Positions 24,601 to 37,243 of a stretch of DNA of 64,000 nt are shown here, piece by piece. Numbering within the stretch: the stretch's first letter is position 1; each line of letters begins with the position of its first letter. Made by a program: the position numbers and the translations under genes. The stretch covers positions 3,410,001-3,474,000 of the forward strand of contig NC_026655.2 in NCBI RefSeq assembly GCF_000004075.3, read 5' to 3'. The notes beneath the pieces are model-generated. The model was not told where the DNA came from and ran no database searches. It saw nothing but the letters and a program-made list of their open reading frames with translations. This stretch comes from Cucumis sativus. Taxonomy: Eukaryota; Streptophyta; Magnoliopsida; Cucurbitales; Cucurbitaceae.

Positions 24601-25839
24601 CCCCATCCTTTCATCCTTTAGGCATTAAAGATAAACAAAAATACAATCAGATAAAAGTTAAGAAAAATGGGAAATCAAAACTAGATTCCCTACGATCTAG
24701 GGAAATCAATAAGAATTCTTGGTTACTTGTGCTTAAATTCTTCATATGGTGTGTCTTTTGGCAGTGAAGATACATATACTTGAGCTGCAAACAATGCTGA
24801 TTGAAGCTTGGAAACGGTGTTAAGTTTCTTATTGATCATAAGACTCTGCATGGTTTAAATTCAAATCAAGATCCGCTGTCAATCCTTGATTTGAATTGCC
24901 AAAGTTTTTCTTATAACCTTCAACTTTCTACAATTGAATGTTCATATTTTCATACCTGTCCTCGATGCTGAAGAGCCAGCAGATAATCAACAAGTGCATT
25001 AACATTCTGTTTATCCTCACCAAACCTTGAACCGATGAACTTTGAGATCAAGTTGACTCCGTTTCCAATCGACGATGGAAGGCTTAAGCGAGGGGCAGTG
25101 AATTCAATGGCTCCAAAATCTATCTCAAGAGCATTTTCATCATTTGCCCTGCAGCATCAAACCAATCATTTTGACAACTTTTTCATTCATCAAATCAAAG
25201 ATTACTACACAACGCAAGTGCACATAAAAGAACCTTCTCTCAAGCTTTGACTACTGGAAAGATGAAATCAGAACCATTTTATGACTCACCAATTCTCATC
25301 AAAGATAGCTTCCTTAAATTTCAAGTACTCTGAAGCAGTAAAGTCTCCTACTTCCAAACTTGTAGCATTCACCATAACAAACTCCCAGAAACCGGGACTC
25401 GGCCTCACGGCTAGAGCGATGTTTGGAGGGACAACAGCAGCCTCCTGCATATAACCCATCAAAATCCATCCTCCTTCAAAGAAGAAACAGTAGAGAGAAA
25501 AAGTTTTAATATTACCTGAGTGTTGCTTAGAACGTAGCCAAGAAAGCCTTCCAAAACATGGCTTCTTTCACGCTTGTCTTCAATTGTTATCTCCACGTCC
25601 TTCATCAAGTCTTGACATTTCATCAACCTCTTCCCATTCTCAACAAACCTACTCACTCAAATGGGTTATATTCACATCTCAAAAAGCTACAATCATTCTT
25701 TTAATCTTAGTGTTGCTAGAGAAACTTTGTACCTGGCAAAGCATTTCTTCATTTGGTTACGGGATCTTCTCAATGCATCGTTTAGACTGTCAGAAATTGG
25801 TGTGTCTAATCTCATCAAGCTGGCTGATGCCATGGCCAT
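21644..25839 (-). CDS. Sucrose synthase, SUS6/SUS7 class, with C-terminal membrane segment
   Basis: Fifteen exons: 25839-25733, 25648-25516, 25444-25290, 25148-24956, 24845-24727, 24615-24399, 24313-24218, 24119-23946, 23855-23739, 23598-23432, 23339-23115, 23018-22452, 22378-22240, 22156-22029, 21803-21644; 898 residues. It interconverts sucrose plus UDP with UDP-glucose plus fructose. The sucrose-synthase domain precedes a GT-B glycosyltransferase domain with [34 protein letters not shown] and the E-X7-E motif in [14 protein letters not shown]. The N terminus lacks the usual HSxRER phosphorylation motif. A Ser/Pro-rich extension from about 805 leads to a hydrophobic stretch at about 869-883 and YILKRISG. 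Arabidopsis SUS6, as I recall it, ends similarly (hydrophobic, YILK). SUS5/6 act in phloem callose. Two introns need GC-AG borders. Confidence 0.94.
21804..22028 (-). other. GC-AG intron before the membrane-anchor exon
   Basis: The donor reads AG then GCAAAT at 22028; the acceptor TTGCAG ends at 21804. Joining AG with G restores an Arg codon and keeps frame into [11 protein letters not shown]. No GT donor exists before the in-frame stop TGA at 22012-22010. If left unspliced the protein would end RQIIHS at 851 residues and lose the hydrophobic tail. Confidence 0.75.
23856..23945 (-). other. GC-AG intron inside the sucrose synthase core
   Basis: A 90-bp intron with donor AAG then GCATTT at 23945 and acceptor TTCTAG ending at 23856. 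Splicing joins YLERFAK to [21 protein letters not shown], which matches the continuous family sequence; reading through gives a non-homologous tail and a stop. No alternative GT donor fits. Confidence 0.8.
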
Positions 25840-25849
25840 TTTTTTCCCA

Positions 25850-26110
25850 CAATTACACCTTCTTTCTTATTGTCTTCTGCAACAGTTTTTGAACCTGATG
25901 ATAAAGTGACGATTGCCTTGATTTTGTCTAGTAACCTGAGATATATATACCTTAATTATCGAACATTGAAAAATGTTTGTGTTTGATGAAGAGTGAGAGA
26001 GACAAAAAGCTGAAACAGAAACAAGGATAATGATGAAGAGAAGAACATTTCAAGGGTTTGAAATATTGAAAGGAAGAAAGGAATTGTAATTGTAGGAAGT
26101 TATTTCAGAT
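25850..26110 (-). other. Probable leader of the sucrose synthase gene
   Basis: Purine-rich sequence on the minus strand upstream of the ATG probably holds the leader. The exact transcription start and any leader intron cannot be fixed from sequence. Confidence 0.35.
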
Positions 26111-27620
26111 TTCCTTTACATAAAGGCTTTTCAAGAGGTGGAGGTAAAGAACTTCAAGCAAAGCAACTTTCCAGTTTCATTCGTATAGGTGTTGGAAAGG
26201 GAGGCTTTTATTCTTTCCTTCTTGAAGTTCCATAAGTGCAGCAGCCTGAGATTCTTAAGATACAATTGGAAATTTTAGGCCTTTAGAGTAATCATGAGTC
26301 CATGATTGAGAAGCTTCTGCTTTGGAATGTTTGATAATGATTTATTTAATCAAGGTTGTCACTTATAGATTACTTGACACGGACAGGCAAGTATTTTGTC
26401 AAAATTAATTATAAATGAGCATGTTTTTGCCTTTGGAGAAGCAATTGAAAAAAAAAAGGGGTAAATTAAGCATTTTTGAAACTCTGAGAACTATTATTTG
26501 TTTATCAATTCAAGCATAACTAAATTATTTAAATTATATGTTCTTGAAACATAAAAGGACATGGACAAGTCTCACCTATATATATGTGTGAAATCACATA
26601 CATAAAAGAGACCATTAGTTACTGAATGTGAAATTTTCTGATTAAACAGTTTGTTCGAATGTAAAGAACAAAGATAAGGAGTCGTGAAATTTAGTTTGTC
26701 AATTCGATATCAGTTTAAATAAGTTATATTCACTTTGGGGTTGATTTGGCAGTGTAATATGATGTGCCATGAACTGGTTTTGCTTCTCTCCATCATATTA
26801 AGCGACAACCTGAATCAATCTGACTCAGCTCAAATTATAAACCCAACGATTAGGTTGTGAAGCAAGATGATGAGAAGTATAAAAATGTACCATGTCAACC
26901 AGCCCTACCAATCAAGAAGGCCTAAAAAGGGTTGTTGATTCCCCCATTATTCAGAGTGTCCCTGTCGAGTTCCTTGAAAAAGACATAGGAATGAATAATC
27001 TGGCAAGGGATCTATAGGGGTAGAAGTGCACTCAATTTCTATTTCCATTTAATTCATGTAGGGCCCGGTTAAAAGAGGTTGACCAAGTTATGCAAGGATG
27101 ACTTTTAAAAGCATCATAGCAAGATCCTATAGATAGAAAGATTAATGGGTTGGCAGACAAAAAGGGAATCAAAATGGGTTCTAATCAAATGTATTGCCTT
27201 GCAGAAAGAAAGAAAAAAACAACAATTTAAGGAATCGCTTTTAATTTCTTTTGTAAATAACATTTTTGTGAATGAAGTCTAAGTTGATTTTTGACATAAG
27301 AAAATGGGAGATCGTAAGAAAGGACACAAACATCAACAATACTGTTGTCCGATCAAGGAATAAAGCAAATAAAGCAGTAAAAATAGTTATGAAATCTGGT
27401 GTTTGAGATCACAAGACTCGAATGGAAGGCAAAGCATGAGCCCACCAATGTGACACGAACGAAATAACAAACGAAAGCTGCGAGAATACCAAGTGTTAAT
27501 AGTTAATCACACACGAGTGGGAAGTTTTCGGACGTTCAAACCAAAGCTCCGGGAAGAAATAAATGACACACCTTCAAAGACTTGGGAGAGAAACTAGTGG
27601 TAGTAAATAAAAACAAGTCA
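26111..27620. other. Intergenic between sucrose synthase promoter and AGO1 3' end
   Basis: No coding sequence was found. The left part should contain the sucrose synthase promoter, and the right end should contain the AGO1 3' UTR. Confidence 0.5.
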
Positions 27621-30600
27621 TCAACAATAGAACATAACCCTCTTGACATTCTCTTTCAGAGCTGGCAAAGGTCGAACAGCAGCATTCAAACCTGGTGCCC
27701 GTGTACTGCGAGCACCACCGACGCCACCACGTCCAGCAACTTCACTGCTAATTGACCCACTGTCAGAGGTTTCAGGTTCCATATAGAAACGAGCTCGGAA
27801 AGCAGCAAGATGAGCGTAGTACGCTGGGGGCACTGTAGAAGGTAATACCAAATTAACAAACCATGAACCAAGGAAAAGAAGAACGAACTATACAAATAAT
27901 TCTCAATGGTCGATTAGACAGTAGGGCAGAACAAAGTGATATCGTGTCAATTGAAAACTTACCAATAGAAACGGAGCGAGTACACCTAGCATATCTACAG
28001 AAACAAAAAAATTCACATATTTAATTAAGCCAATCTCACACAAGTAAAATAAAACTGAAGAACTTGGCCCGTAGTATTTTAGGGCTACACCAGGCAGAGC
28101 CAGATAAGTGGAAATTATTCAGAATGTTAAAAGGAAATCGAGAAAAGAAGTAGTAGCATATAGCAAATTTATTGGGAGAAAAATCACTCACGTGTAACAA
28201 AGATTATTCGTTAGGGTCTGCAATCCATCAGCAGTGAACTTGTTCTCATCCCATAGAACATGGTAATGAGCAGGACGACTTGTACCCTGGTCAACAAGCA
28301 TCAAAAGGTCATTTTTAACGGATCTTTATCCTCATTGACATTTTAAACAATTAAGATAGTCCATTGTTCTACCTGGATTCCAGCATGACTGCACAGGTAA
28401 AAATCGAACTCCGTGGGGTGACAAATTTTAGAATCGACAACCGTGCCTGACATTCCATCAGCAGAGAGTAAAAATCCAATTTTATTAACAAAAATAAAGA
28501 ATCAACAATTAATTAAGAGTTAAGAAATTGTTCTTCAATGATAAACAAGTCTTTTGCTACTAGTGAGGATTTATCAGTTGGTATGCACCAATTGTCCAGT
28601 TAAAAACCTTACAAGTAGCTAAAATTATGAAAATTTGAAGTTGAAAAGAGTTCATCATAATGCTTATATTATGTCCTCAAAATAATTGACTTTACATCCA
28701 GTATCTATAAACTCCAACTTCTCCTACTTCCACATTAATTAAATGTCAAGAAAGTAAACAAACTCTAGTCGACTTAATCTATACACAACCGATAAACTGT
28801 ATACTAAATTTTACCAGGTAATATGTTCCCACTCTTATCGACTGTATGGCGATCAGAATGGTTATTAGCAAACAACCTAGTGTGATGACGCTTCTGTACC
28901 ACCACAAATGTCACTGGAGGTTGGTAGTTTGGTTCCAAAGAAGCACATGCCTAAAACAAAATCAATTCAAAAGGAAAGATGTCAGAAAGATCCAATCCCT
29001 GCACTAGATCTCAAAACACATTGAAGAATCAACTCATGAGAATATTTGACATTCCCGTTTACCTTTCTAATGGCATCCAGCTCATGCAACAAAACTTGGT
29101 AGAACTGTCCTTCGCTAACCCCATCCCTACAAGAAAAAGATTCAGATAAATGTCAAATGAAAAGCAGATGAAAATAATTTTTTTCATGGTCAGTCAATAG
29201 ATAAGAGACAAGAAAATGCCTGTAAAATATAATGCGTTGAGGTTTCTGTCCAGTTGCTCGACGGAAGGAGATGAGGAGTTCCCTGCATCACCGGGAACAA
29301 GGAAAGACAAAAGATAAGGACACAAGTTTACTAAGACAAGTTCATTATGCAACCAGAAGAAAGCACGCACTAAAAACCACTAGGTTTATGAGCCATACTT
29401 GATCATTCCACCCGTTACTGTCCCCCTAACAGGATCCTGCCATGTTTTGAAAAGATCTTGAATGAGTTCTTGCCTGTGGGCTTGAGCACTAACCAAACCA
29501 GCATATTTTGTAACTTCCGGCCAATCTTGAGAAGCCACAACCTATTTTCAAAATAATACAATGAACTTAGTGGCTTAAGATTAGACAGAAAAATATAGAA
29601 TAAAAGAAAGGCCACGTCAATCATACAGCAGCAATGGATGGACTGGAGTCTTCTCCTGGGTGAGGATGAGTTACATCGGCGCCAAATATAATGGTAGGCC
29701 GGTCGCTAACCAAAGGTATGCGCCTAGATAATGCATCAACAAGAACCGTATTCCTTCCCCCAACCTTAACATTTATTTTTAAGGCCACATTGGCCAAATA
29801 CTGTTTACTCATTTTGAAAACATGTTTAGTCAAACAGCACTGGGAAACGAGGCCAAGATCAGTTTCACAGATACGCTTTAAATCACCTACAAAAAGTATA
29901 ACAAAAAGTATAACAAAACAGACAGAGATATAAATAACAAACACAGAATTTCAGTTGACATACCATAAAGGGATCCGTTGTTATCTGGTAATACAACAAT
30001 AAGCAAATCAAGCTCCTTGCCCTGGGGTTGGAGAATGCTCATTGCATCATGGTACCTAGTTTTAAGGGCCTTTTCCACATGATCTGGACGAGCAAAAATA
30101 GGGGGAAGAACTGGTTCTGGATTGAAAGCCTACAATCATCATAGAAATTTTTTGTCTTAAAGGGCTTCAATGACTTGATGTAAATCTCACCAATAATAGA
30201 AGGCAATAAATTAATTAATCTAAAAGAACCCAAGTTATTACCATGCCAGAAATGTAACACATTTGAGCAAGTTCATAACAAAAGCCACGAGTAACACTGT
30301 CTTGCACATAGCGAGAGAAATTAATGCACATCCAGTTGTTAACAGTACCACCATTGAACATTTTCTGCAATATTCATAATCAACAAAAGAAAAATGTCAG
30401 TTTTTTATTTCATAAATAACTATGGAAACCATCAGTTGACAGTAGTTCAACATAATAGTGGAGACAACACAAGCAAGCATACGTCAACTTATCTACAGCA
30501 AACAAGGAAGGGACATTTCTCTCTCAAAAAACACTAGCATCCCTACTGTAAACAAAAAATTTGGAAATTTTTCATTCAGATGACTGCGACATCTCACTCA

Positions 30601-33600
30601 TTGTAGAATACATATAAAAAAATTAGTCCATAAACTGTAGAAAACATACTATACATAGACTAATGTTCTTTATTCTCCTCTTGTAGTATCTCCACACAAG
30701 GAAGAGAAATAGGAAACTAAAAGTTCCAAATAAAATAAAAGACTGAACTACATACAGAAGAGGTAACCCGAGAAGGGAAAAGAAAAACCTCTAAAATGCA
30801 AATTGACACACTAAATCAACTACAAGCATTACCTTATTCATCATATTCCATTGTCCAACTTGAGGCAAACAATCTTTTTCTCTGCCGGTGTCATGATATT
30901 TTAGCTGCAAAAGAACAAATGATCATACATATAGTGTAATATAATGGAATTCATACAGCAATCTTGGCTCAATTATAAACGAATTAGGATGTGTTACCCA
31001 TGGTGCTGGAAGAATACGAGCTTCGACAGAAGCAAGCTTCTCACTAATCTTGATTCCAAACTCCTTGGCATATGGATCATTATGGTATGCATTATGGTGT
31101 ACCGTCTAAAATTAAAAGAATGTTAGTGTGTTTAACAATGGTCTATCTGAAAGCCGAATAACTAGAACTCTAAAATTTATGCTTGGGGGTGGGCAGGGGT
31201 GAAAATAGCCATTATATAAATTATAGGCTTCAAAGATAAGAGCCATTCCCAGACCTGCATAATGTCTTCCTCTCTATCTTTAGGCCGTTGGCATGTAACC
31301 TTGAGCAGAGCAGTTATTTGTCTTTCATTAAGCCTTTTGGAATACCTCTGGCCTTCAACAATCTTACATACCTGAATCAAAATCATTTTCAATGCTAAAA
31401 CTCACAAAAGATATTGGGATACATGACATAAATTAACTATCCTAGAAAATTCAACCAGCAAAGTGAAATATATGTAGAAACATTACTTCCATCGGTAGAT
31501 AATTAGGTCTCTGCTGATTCCCTACTTGAAGACAAGGCCACTGGGTATGTTGGATAACAAACCCATACGTTTCGTAGAAGTACTCAACCACTGACTTCAT
31601 AGTACCTCTCTCATCGACAGGGAAACTAATACAAATACAAGGAGTATAACTGTATAAGTGACGTTGTTCAATACATACAAGGTACAAACTTTGTCATGCA
31701 AGACTTTTCAATCCAAGTTCAAATATTACATACGTTAGCTCGCGTGTTGCTTGTGATGTCAGACCAGAAATGCGATATTTTCTGCGCATATTCCCACGAT
31801 GTGTCACTTCAACCTTGACACCTCGAAGAGCCTTCTTTATCTGAAATCACTTAGAAAAATTAAAACAAATCTCAAGTTCAAATATTACATGGTTATGCCC
31901 ACAGAATTGGCATTACCATGAAAAGTCATAACATGAAAAAATTAGGTTAAAAAACAACTGAAAATGATCCTAGGAGTTCCATGAGCTAGTTAATTAAAGA
32001 ATCAAAACCTAGACATTGACAAGCATCCAACCTTCACACGGTCAGCATCAGATAATGGTCTGGACGACACATCACGATTGAGAAGTTGAGTGACAAATTC
32101 AATGACATGCAAAGGCTCTATGAAAGCAGTAGATGACATATCTGCACCCATTGATGAATGGTCACTTACCCGAAATAAAACAGAAAGGGAAGAAACATAA
32201 GACTGAAAAAAAACAAAACATTACTTTCATTTTTGGAAACATAAAATGCAACCACCAAAGAGTGGGGTTAATACCAATATTAAGGGAGAGTCCCATTTGA
32301 GTAGGGCGGATACTCTGATAGAAACCACGCCAACTTTCCAGCCCCTCACCCAGTGTCTGACGTCTGCCAAGGTCTGGAGAGTAAAATGATCGGGCCACTG
32401 GACAATACCTAGACGACATAATAATCCTATTCAATAATCCAACCCAAGAAACTAAAAACAAACCGGAGATGTATGGTAATAGTTATGCCTTGAAGTAGGT
32501 AATTCTCGTAATACAATATCCAGAACTTGAAGAGCTTCTTGAGGGGCATCGGCCTGTCTGCCTTGCAAAAAGAGTCCAAGATGGTGTAGATCAGCACGTG
32601 CAGCCAATTTGATTACAACTTTAAATTCCCTTTCCCGTCTGCACAAAGAGAAAAAAATCATTAAGAAAAATGGAAAATGTATATAGCACACAAAGAAAAA
32701 ATTAAAGAGGTGAGAGTAGAGAACCTTTGTCCACCAGATCCATCTTCTTCATCAAAAAGAGTTATTCTAAACTCATTAGATGTAAAAGGGAGGGGACCAG
32801 CCGTATATAAACTTTTTCTTCCATCATAAGCAGGAAGCCGATCTCCAAGGTGTGAGACTCTATATAATTTAACTAGCTGTTCCATTACAGCTCGGTTGTA
32901 GACACGTGAAGTAACTTCTGGGGTAATAGTAACCTAAATGCAACAAAAAATAAATGTCAGTGTAGAATTAAAATATACAAAATATATGCATAAGAAAATA
33001 CGAGCAGCAGTAAATGCCCACATCATACTGATGAAGATCTTTGTCGGGTAACTCAGCAAAGAAATGGTTAGCCTTAACAATACACCTTGTGCCAGAGCTA
33101 CCCTTTCCTGGTCTCAGTGGGAATCTCAAGGATTTACTAGATGGTGGTGCAGGTTGAATTGCTTGACTTTGAGAGGACTCCTGTTGAATGGAAATTTGTT
33201 GAAATTGTTGATCAATTGATGAAGTGTCAGATGGATGGGAGGAAGAACTCGCCCCAGATGAGACTGGCTGAGTCATCCCTCCTTGATACATTGGGGTTGC
33301 TTGGTGCAGCTCGGGAACTAGTGACCTGGATGGTCCACCAGAAGAAGGTCCTCCCCCAATGCCACCACCACCCATGCCACCACGATTACCACCACCACCA
33401 CCATAGTTGTTATGTCCTCCATGATATGGCCCACCTCTACCCCTGCCTTGGTGATCGGGAGGTCCTCCATAGTGCTGATGTTGAGACGTTCCTCGGCCAC
33501 GCCCTCCACCACCTTGGCCTCCACGTCCCCCTTGAGAACCCCAACCTCTCCCACGCTGGTACCCACTACCACCATGTTGCTGTGGGGTGTCTCTCCTTTC

Positions 33601-33684
33601 AGCTGATCTTTGGGAGCCACGACCACCACCATCTTGAGACTCAGAACTTTCACCACCAGCATCGGTTCTCTTCTTCCTCCCCAT
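27621..33684 (-). CDS. AGO1: ARGONAUTE 1 (microRNA effector, slicer)
   Basis: Twenty-one coding exons give 1058 residues (Arabidopsis AGO1 has 1048). The first is 33684-33022, the last 27832-27621; internal exons include 32933-32725, 32638-32489, 32408-32275, 29886-29627 and 29126-29063. AGO1 loads miRNAs and cuts or represses target RNAs. The Gly/Arg-rich N terminus (about 1-120) is followed by N, PAZ, MID and PIWI domains. The slicer residues are intact: Asp at about 770 ([13 protein letters not shown]), Asp at about 856 ([11 protein letters not shown]) and His near 996 ([10 protein letters not shown]). The end, RVMFYC, is typical. A second ATG two codons upstream (33690) is possible. Introns at 32488-32409 and 29219-29127 use GC donors. 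The transcript carries a miR168 site. Confidence 0.97.
29127..29219 (-). other. GC-AG intron in AGO1 (second)
   Basis: A 93-bp intron with donor CAG then GCATTT at 29219 and acceptor TTGTAG ending at 29127. It joins RIIFYR to [10 protein letters not shown], and so lies exactly at the second catalytic Asp of the slicer site. Confidence 0.8.
32409..32488 (-). other. GC-AG intron in AGO1 (first)
   Basis: An 80-bp intron with donor CAAG then GCATAA at 32488 and acceptor CTAG ending at 32409. It joins LRELPTS to [15 protein letters not shown] in frame; there is no GT donor in this stretch that keeps the AGO1 sequence. Confidence 0.8.
33297..33317 (-). promoter_or_regulatory. miR168 target site in AGO1
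   Basis: The plus strand reads TTGCTTGGTGCAGCTCGGGA plus A, which differs from miR168 (as I recall it) at only two positions, 2 and 14. The mRNA therefore pairs with miR168 over the codons for VPELHQA, the known conserved position. This is the AGO1-miR168 feedback loop. Confidence 0.95.
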
Positions 33685-33707
33685 GATCACTACGAGAAAA
33701 TGGAGAG

Positions 33708-34549
33708 CTGAACCAGACGAGTTAGAATTGATAAATGATGACTAAAAGTAGCGCAGACATTCTATCAGCACACACTTATTGTTGACTATAGACAAACAAC
33801 AGGATTCCTGATGATCAAATACATATAGAACTGTAAAACAATAATAAAAACCCGACATAACCAGCAATCCGAGTAAAAATATTCCCCGCTAATTTAAAAC
33901 ACAGAATAAATTCGTATTTCCTCAATGCTTGATCAGAGTGGCTTTCTTTAAAAATAATAAGAAATGAAACTAAAAACAAAAAATATCAATGCGAAGGATT
34001 TTGAAAAGAAAAGTCAAACAGAGATCAAAGAATTTAACAGTATTTTCTAATCGGTGAGACAGTAAAAACGGACAGGAAAATTATAAGCGTTCACCAGAGA
34101 ACCAGCAGCAAAATAAAAGATGAAATAGCGCAGAAACCAAACCCTAACGATAAAAGTAATTCCAGCCATAGTATTGACATCAAAACCAACAAGTAACTAC
34201 AAAACCCTAAACGTAGCACAAGAAAATATGTTTAGAGTACGTTGAGAGGAACTAAAAATCAGTAAATCACTGAACAGGATCTATCGATCTCACACCGACG
34301 AAAGAGGAATAAAGTTCAAAAAACGCAAAGGAAGAAGTGAGAGAAACGGAAAGATCCGAGAATATAGAGTTCTGAAAGCAACCGAGAAAGCAAAGAAGAC
34401 GGAAACATAGAGTAGATCCACAGAGAGTGGAAGATGAAGAAAGCAAGAAAAAAGAAGGTAATCAAACAGAAAAACCAATCGCATTGAGAAATAGAAGAAG
34501 CAAGTAAAGAAGAAGAAAACCTAAAATGGAAATGAGTAGATGATTAACC
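33708..34549 (-). other. AGO1 leader intron
   Basis: The donor on the minus strand is TTTAAG then GTTAATC at 34549; the acceptor GGTTCAG ends at about 33708, just upstream of the start codon. A leader exon lies at about 34550-34650. Long leader introns are common in highly expressed plant genes. Confidence 0.6.
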
Positions 34550-35356
34550 TTAAACGAGTATGTAGCCGGAGAAGCGCCGGCAGCGGTGTGATGGAAAAAC
34601 GAGAAGAAGAAAAAAAAAAGAAGAAAGAAAGAGAGAAGTAGTGAGTGGCGTGGCTTTGGTTTGCTTTACAGAGGAAGAAATGCAGAGAATGGTAATAATA
34701 AAGAGCAACAGCCGAGAGAGAGAAAGCCCTTGGTTTTCGCCTGCGCCTCGTTTCGCCTCTCCTCTACTAATCTAAAAACACTACTTTGTTACTTTCACTT
34801 TCTTTTGGAAGGACACCCTATAATGCTCCCCACACCCTACATATAAAGCACCGGGTAGGTCTTCGAAAAAGACAACTCCATCCCTCTCCCCTAAAAAATG
34901 AAATAACAGATTATTTTAATTCTAAACAATTTTAATTATTCCCAACCCCCCTCCCTCCCTCCTCCGTGGCATATATCAAGACAATGACTGGTCTACTCAA
35001 TTACGTGGCAAGTCTTCTGCGTTGCTTATGTGTCATTGCCAGCTTGGGTGGTGGGCCCCTTCATTCCCAGTAAATAGAACTGTACCGGACAACGGGGTAA
35101 AGTGGTAAACGGGTAGTGGCTGAAGTTCACATGATTGGCCTTCGCCTTGGCCCCGACCCCTCCTCACACCACACCGCCACTACTTCTGCCCCCGTTTCTA
35201 TCCATTTCCCAATACCTCATCCCTTCTCTCTACTCGCTCTCTCCTCTCGCCACCTTTCCTTCTTCTCCCCACTGTTCCTCACGCTCCGCCGTATCTTCCG
35301 CCCACATTCTCACTTACCCCCTCACCTCGCCCCCCATTATTTAATTAATTAACACC

Positions 35357-35406
35357 TTTTCTTTTCTTTTCTTTTCTTTTCTTTTCTTTTCTTTTCTTTT
35401 CTTTTC
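35357..35406 (+). repeat. (TTTTC)n microsatellite
   Basis: Ten uninterrupted pentanucleotide units. Imperfect relatives occur at about 36111-36141. Confidence 0.95.
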
Positions 35407-37215
35407 CTTCTTTTTTTTCAATTTATATAATTATATCTTTTCCCTATGTTAATTTAATTTGTAATTATTATTTGTTTGTCTATTTTCTCTCCATATTCTT
35501 TTATCAGAAATAATGTATTTAGGTAATCTAAATCCAAAATGAAAAACAAAAAACAAAAAACAAAAAAAACTATTTAATCAAGACAGCCACGTCACTGCTG
35601 TTTGATGAATCTATATACCTTTCTAATGATAGGCCAATTTGAAATGCTTTTTTTAATAAAAGGAATATATTTATAAAATACAAATATATATATATATTAA
35701 ATTATTAAATTATTAAAAGTGAAAATAGCGATATGAAGGGAAGCATGATGGAGTCTGGCTGTACCATGAATCTTTGCTATTACTGGGTGATTCTTCATTT
35801 TTAATTATTAATTTTCTTCTCACTCACATTACTATATATCATCTTATTGTTTGATTATTGCAGCACTCTATTTAATAAGAAAATAACAAAGTTTACTTAC
35901 ACTTTTCTTCAACATAACAATATCAAATATTATTTGGAAGTCTTACGTTTACTAATTGTACCTTCTGATTACAATACTTTGAAATCTATTCAATAAATTA
36001 GGCTAATTTGATAACAAATTAATAAACTAACGTGTATTTCGTAACAATTTCTATTCTAATTCCTATTTTTGCCTATTTTTAAAATATAACTTTATAAAAG
36101 ACAGACTTTTTCTTTTCTCTTCTTTTCTTTTCTTTTTCTTTTAGCAGAAATGGCATTAGGTTGAAGTTGTGTTGATTAGTGATTTTTTAAGTTCTTACAT
36201 AAACTAATTACTTGTTTGTTTTTCAATAGATTCGATAAAATAACAATGACACTGCAACCTTATATCCTATTAAAAGGCAAGACACCATTACTCTCTAAGA
36301 AGGAAAAAAGAAAAAAGATAAGTCAAAGTAAAACAACTTTAGGTCAATAATGTTAGAATTAAATTAACATGTCAACTGATTAATTAAAGTGTTTTAAAAA
36401 GGATTAAGGTGACAAGCAATCCCCATCCTTTATGTTTTGAAAACATTAAAAATGATAGCTTAAATAACATTTTTGTTTCTTTTCTTAGGCTTTGGTGAAT
36501 GAGTTAAATGTGGCAAGTGATAACATTATTCACATCCAATAATTGTGTAAAATTTCAACTTTGGAGTAATGAAACCAACCCAATAACAATAATAGTGTGG
36601 TTGTTGTGGAGAATGGAGGACACCAAATATAAGTTTGACATAGAATAATAACAGTAATTTAATATAACAAAGTTAGTTTTGTAAATGCACTATAGTCGTT
36701 TATAATACCTTACAATAAAAGCATATCGAAAAGTTTATATTATATAACAAAAAATCACTTGTACATAAATTGAAATCCGAGTTAAACCCTAGTAAACATA
36801 AAGTGGCCGTTGAATGAGCTTAATACAAGAGCATGTGTTTAAAAAGGAAAAGCAAAGGAATGCTTTACAAAAATGTTGTTGTTGGATGGGTGAGTCTCCA
36901 ATGGAAACAATACACTTTTTTACTTTCTTTTTTAAAAACTTATAAATTGAAATAAATGTCCAATCAAAATTACATCTTCTCCATTATTTATTTTTCTTGC
37001 CTTTTATTCTAATCACATCATTATCAATGTCTATTTTGTTGTGATTAAAAGCAGCTTATGTTGGACAAGCTTTTCTACTCGTTTTTTAATCCCTTTCACA
37101 AATATAGTTGATCTTTTAATTTAATTTAATACTATCATTACTATTTATTTATTTCACTTATCAATTTAATTAATCAGTTACTATATTAATTATCAAACTT
37201 TACATAACAAATATT

Positions 37216-37243
37216 GTGTGTATATATATATATATATATATAT
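37216..37243. repeat. (GT)n(TA)n microsatellite
   Basis: A short GTGTG run passes into about eleven TA units. Confidence 0.9.

Noticed and set aside
33141-33686. Long plus-strand frame rich in His, Ser and Leu opposite AGO1
   Set aside because: It is the antisense of the Gly-rich AGO1 N terminus; codon bias of the real gene keeps the other strand open.
35116-35352. Two overlapping plus-strand Pro/Ser-rich frames
   Set aside because: Both arise from the same C-rich string upstream of AGO1; both being open in two frames points to composition rather than coding.
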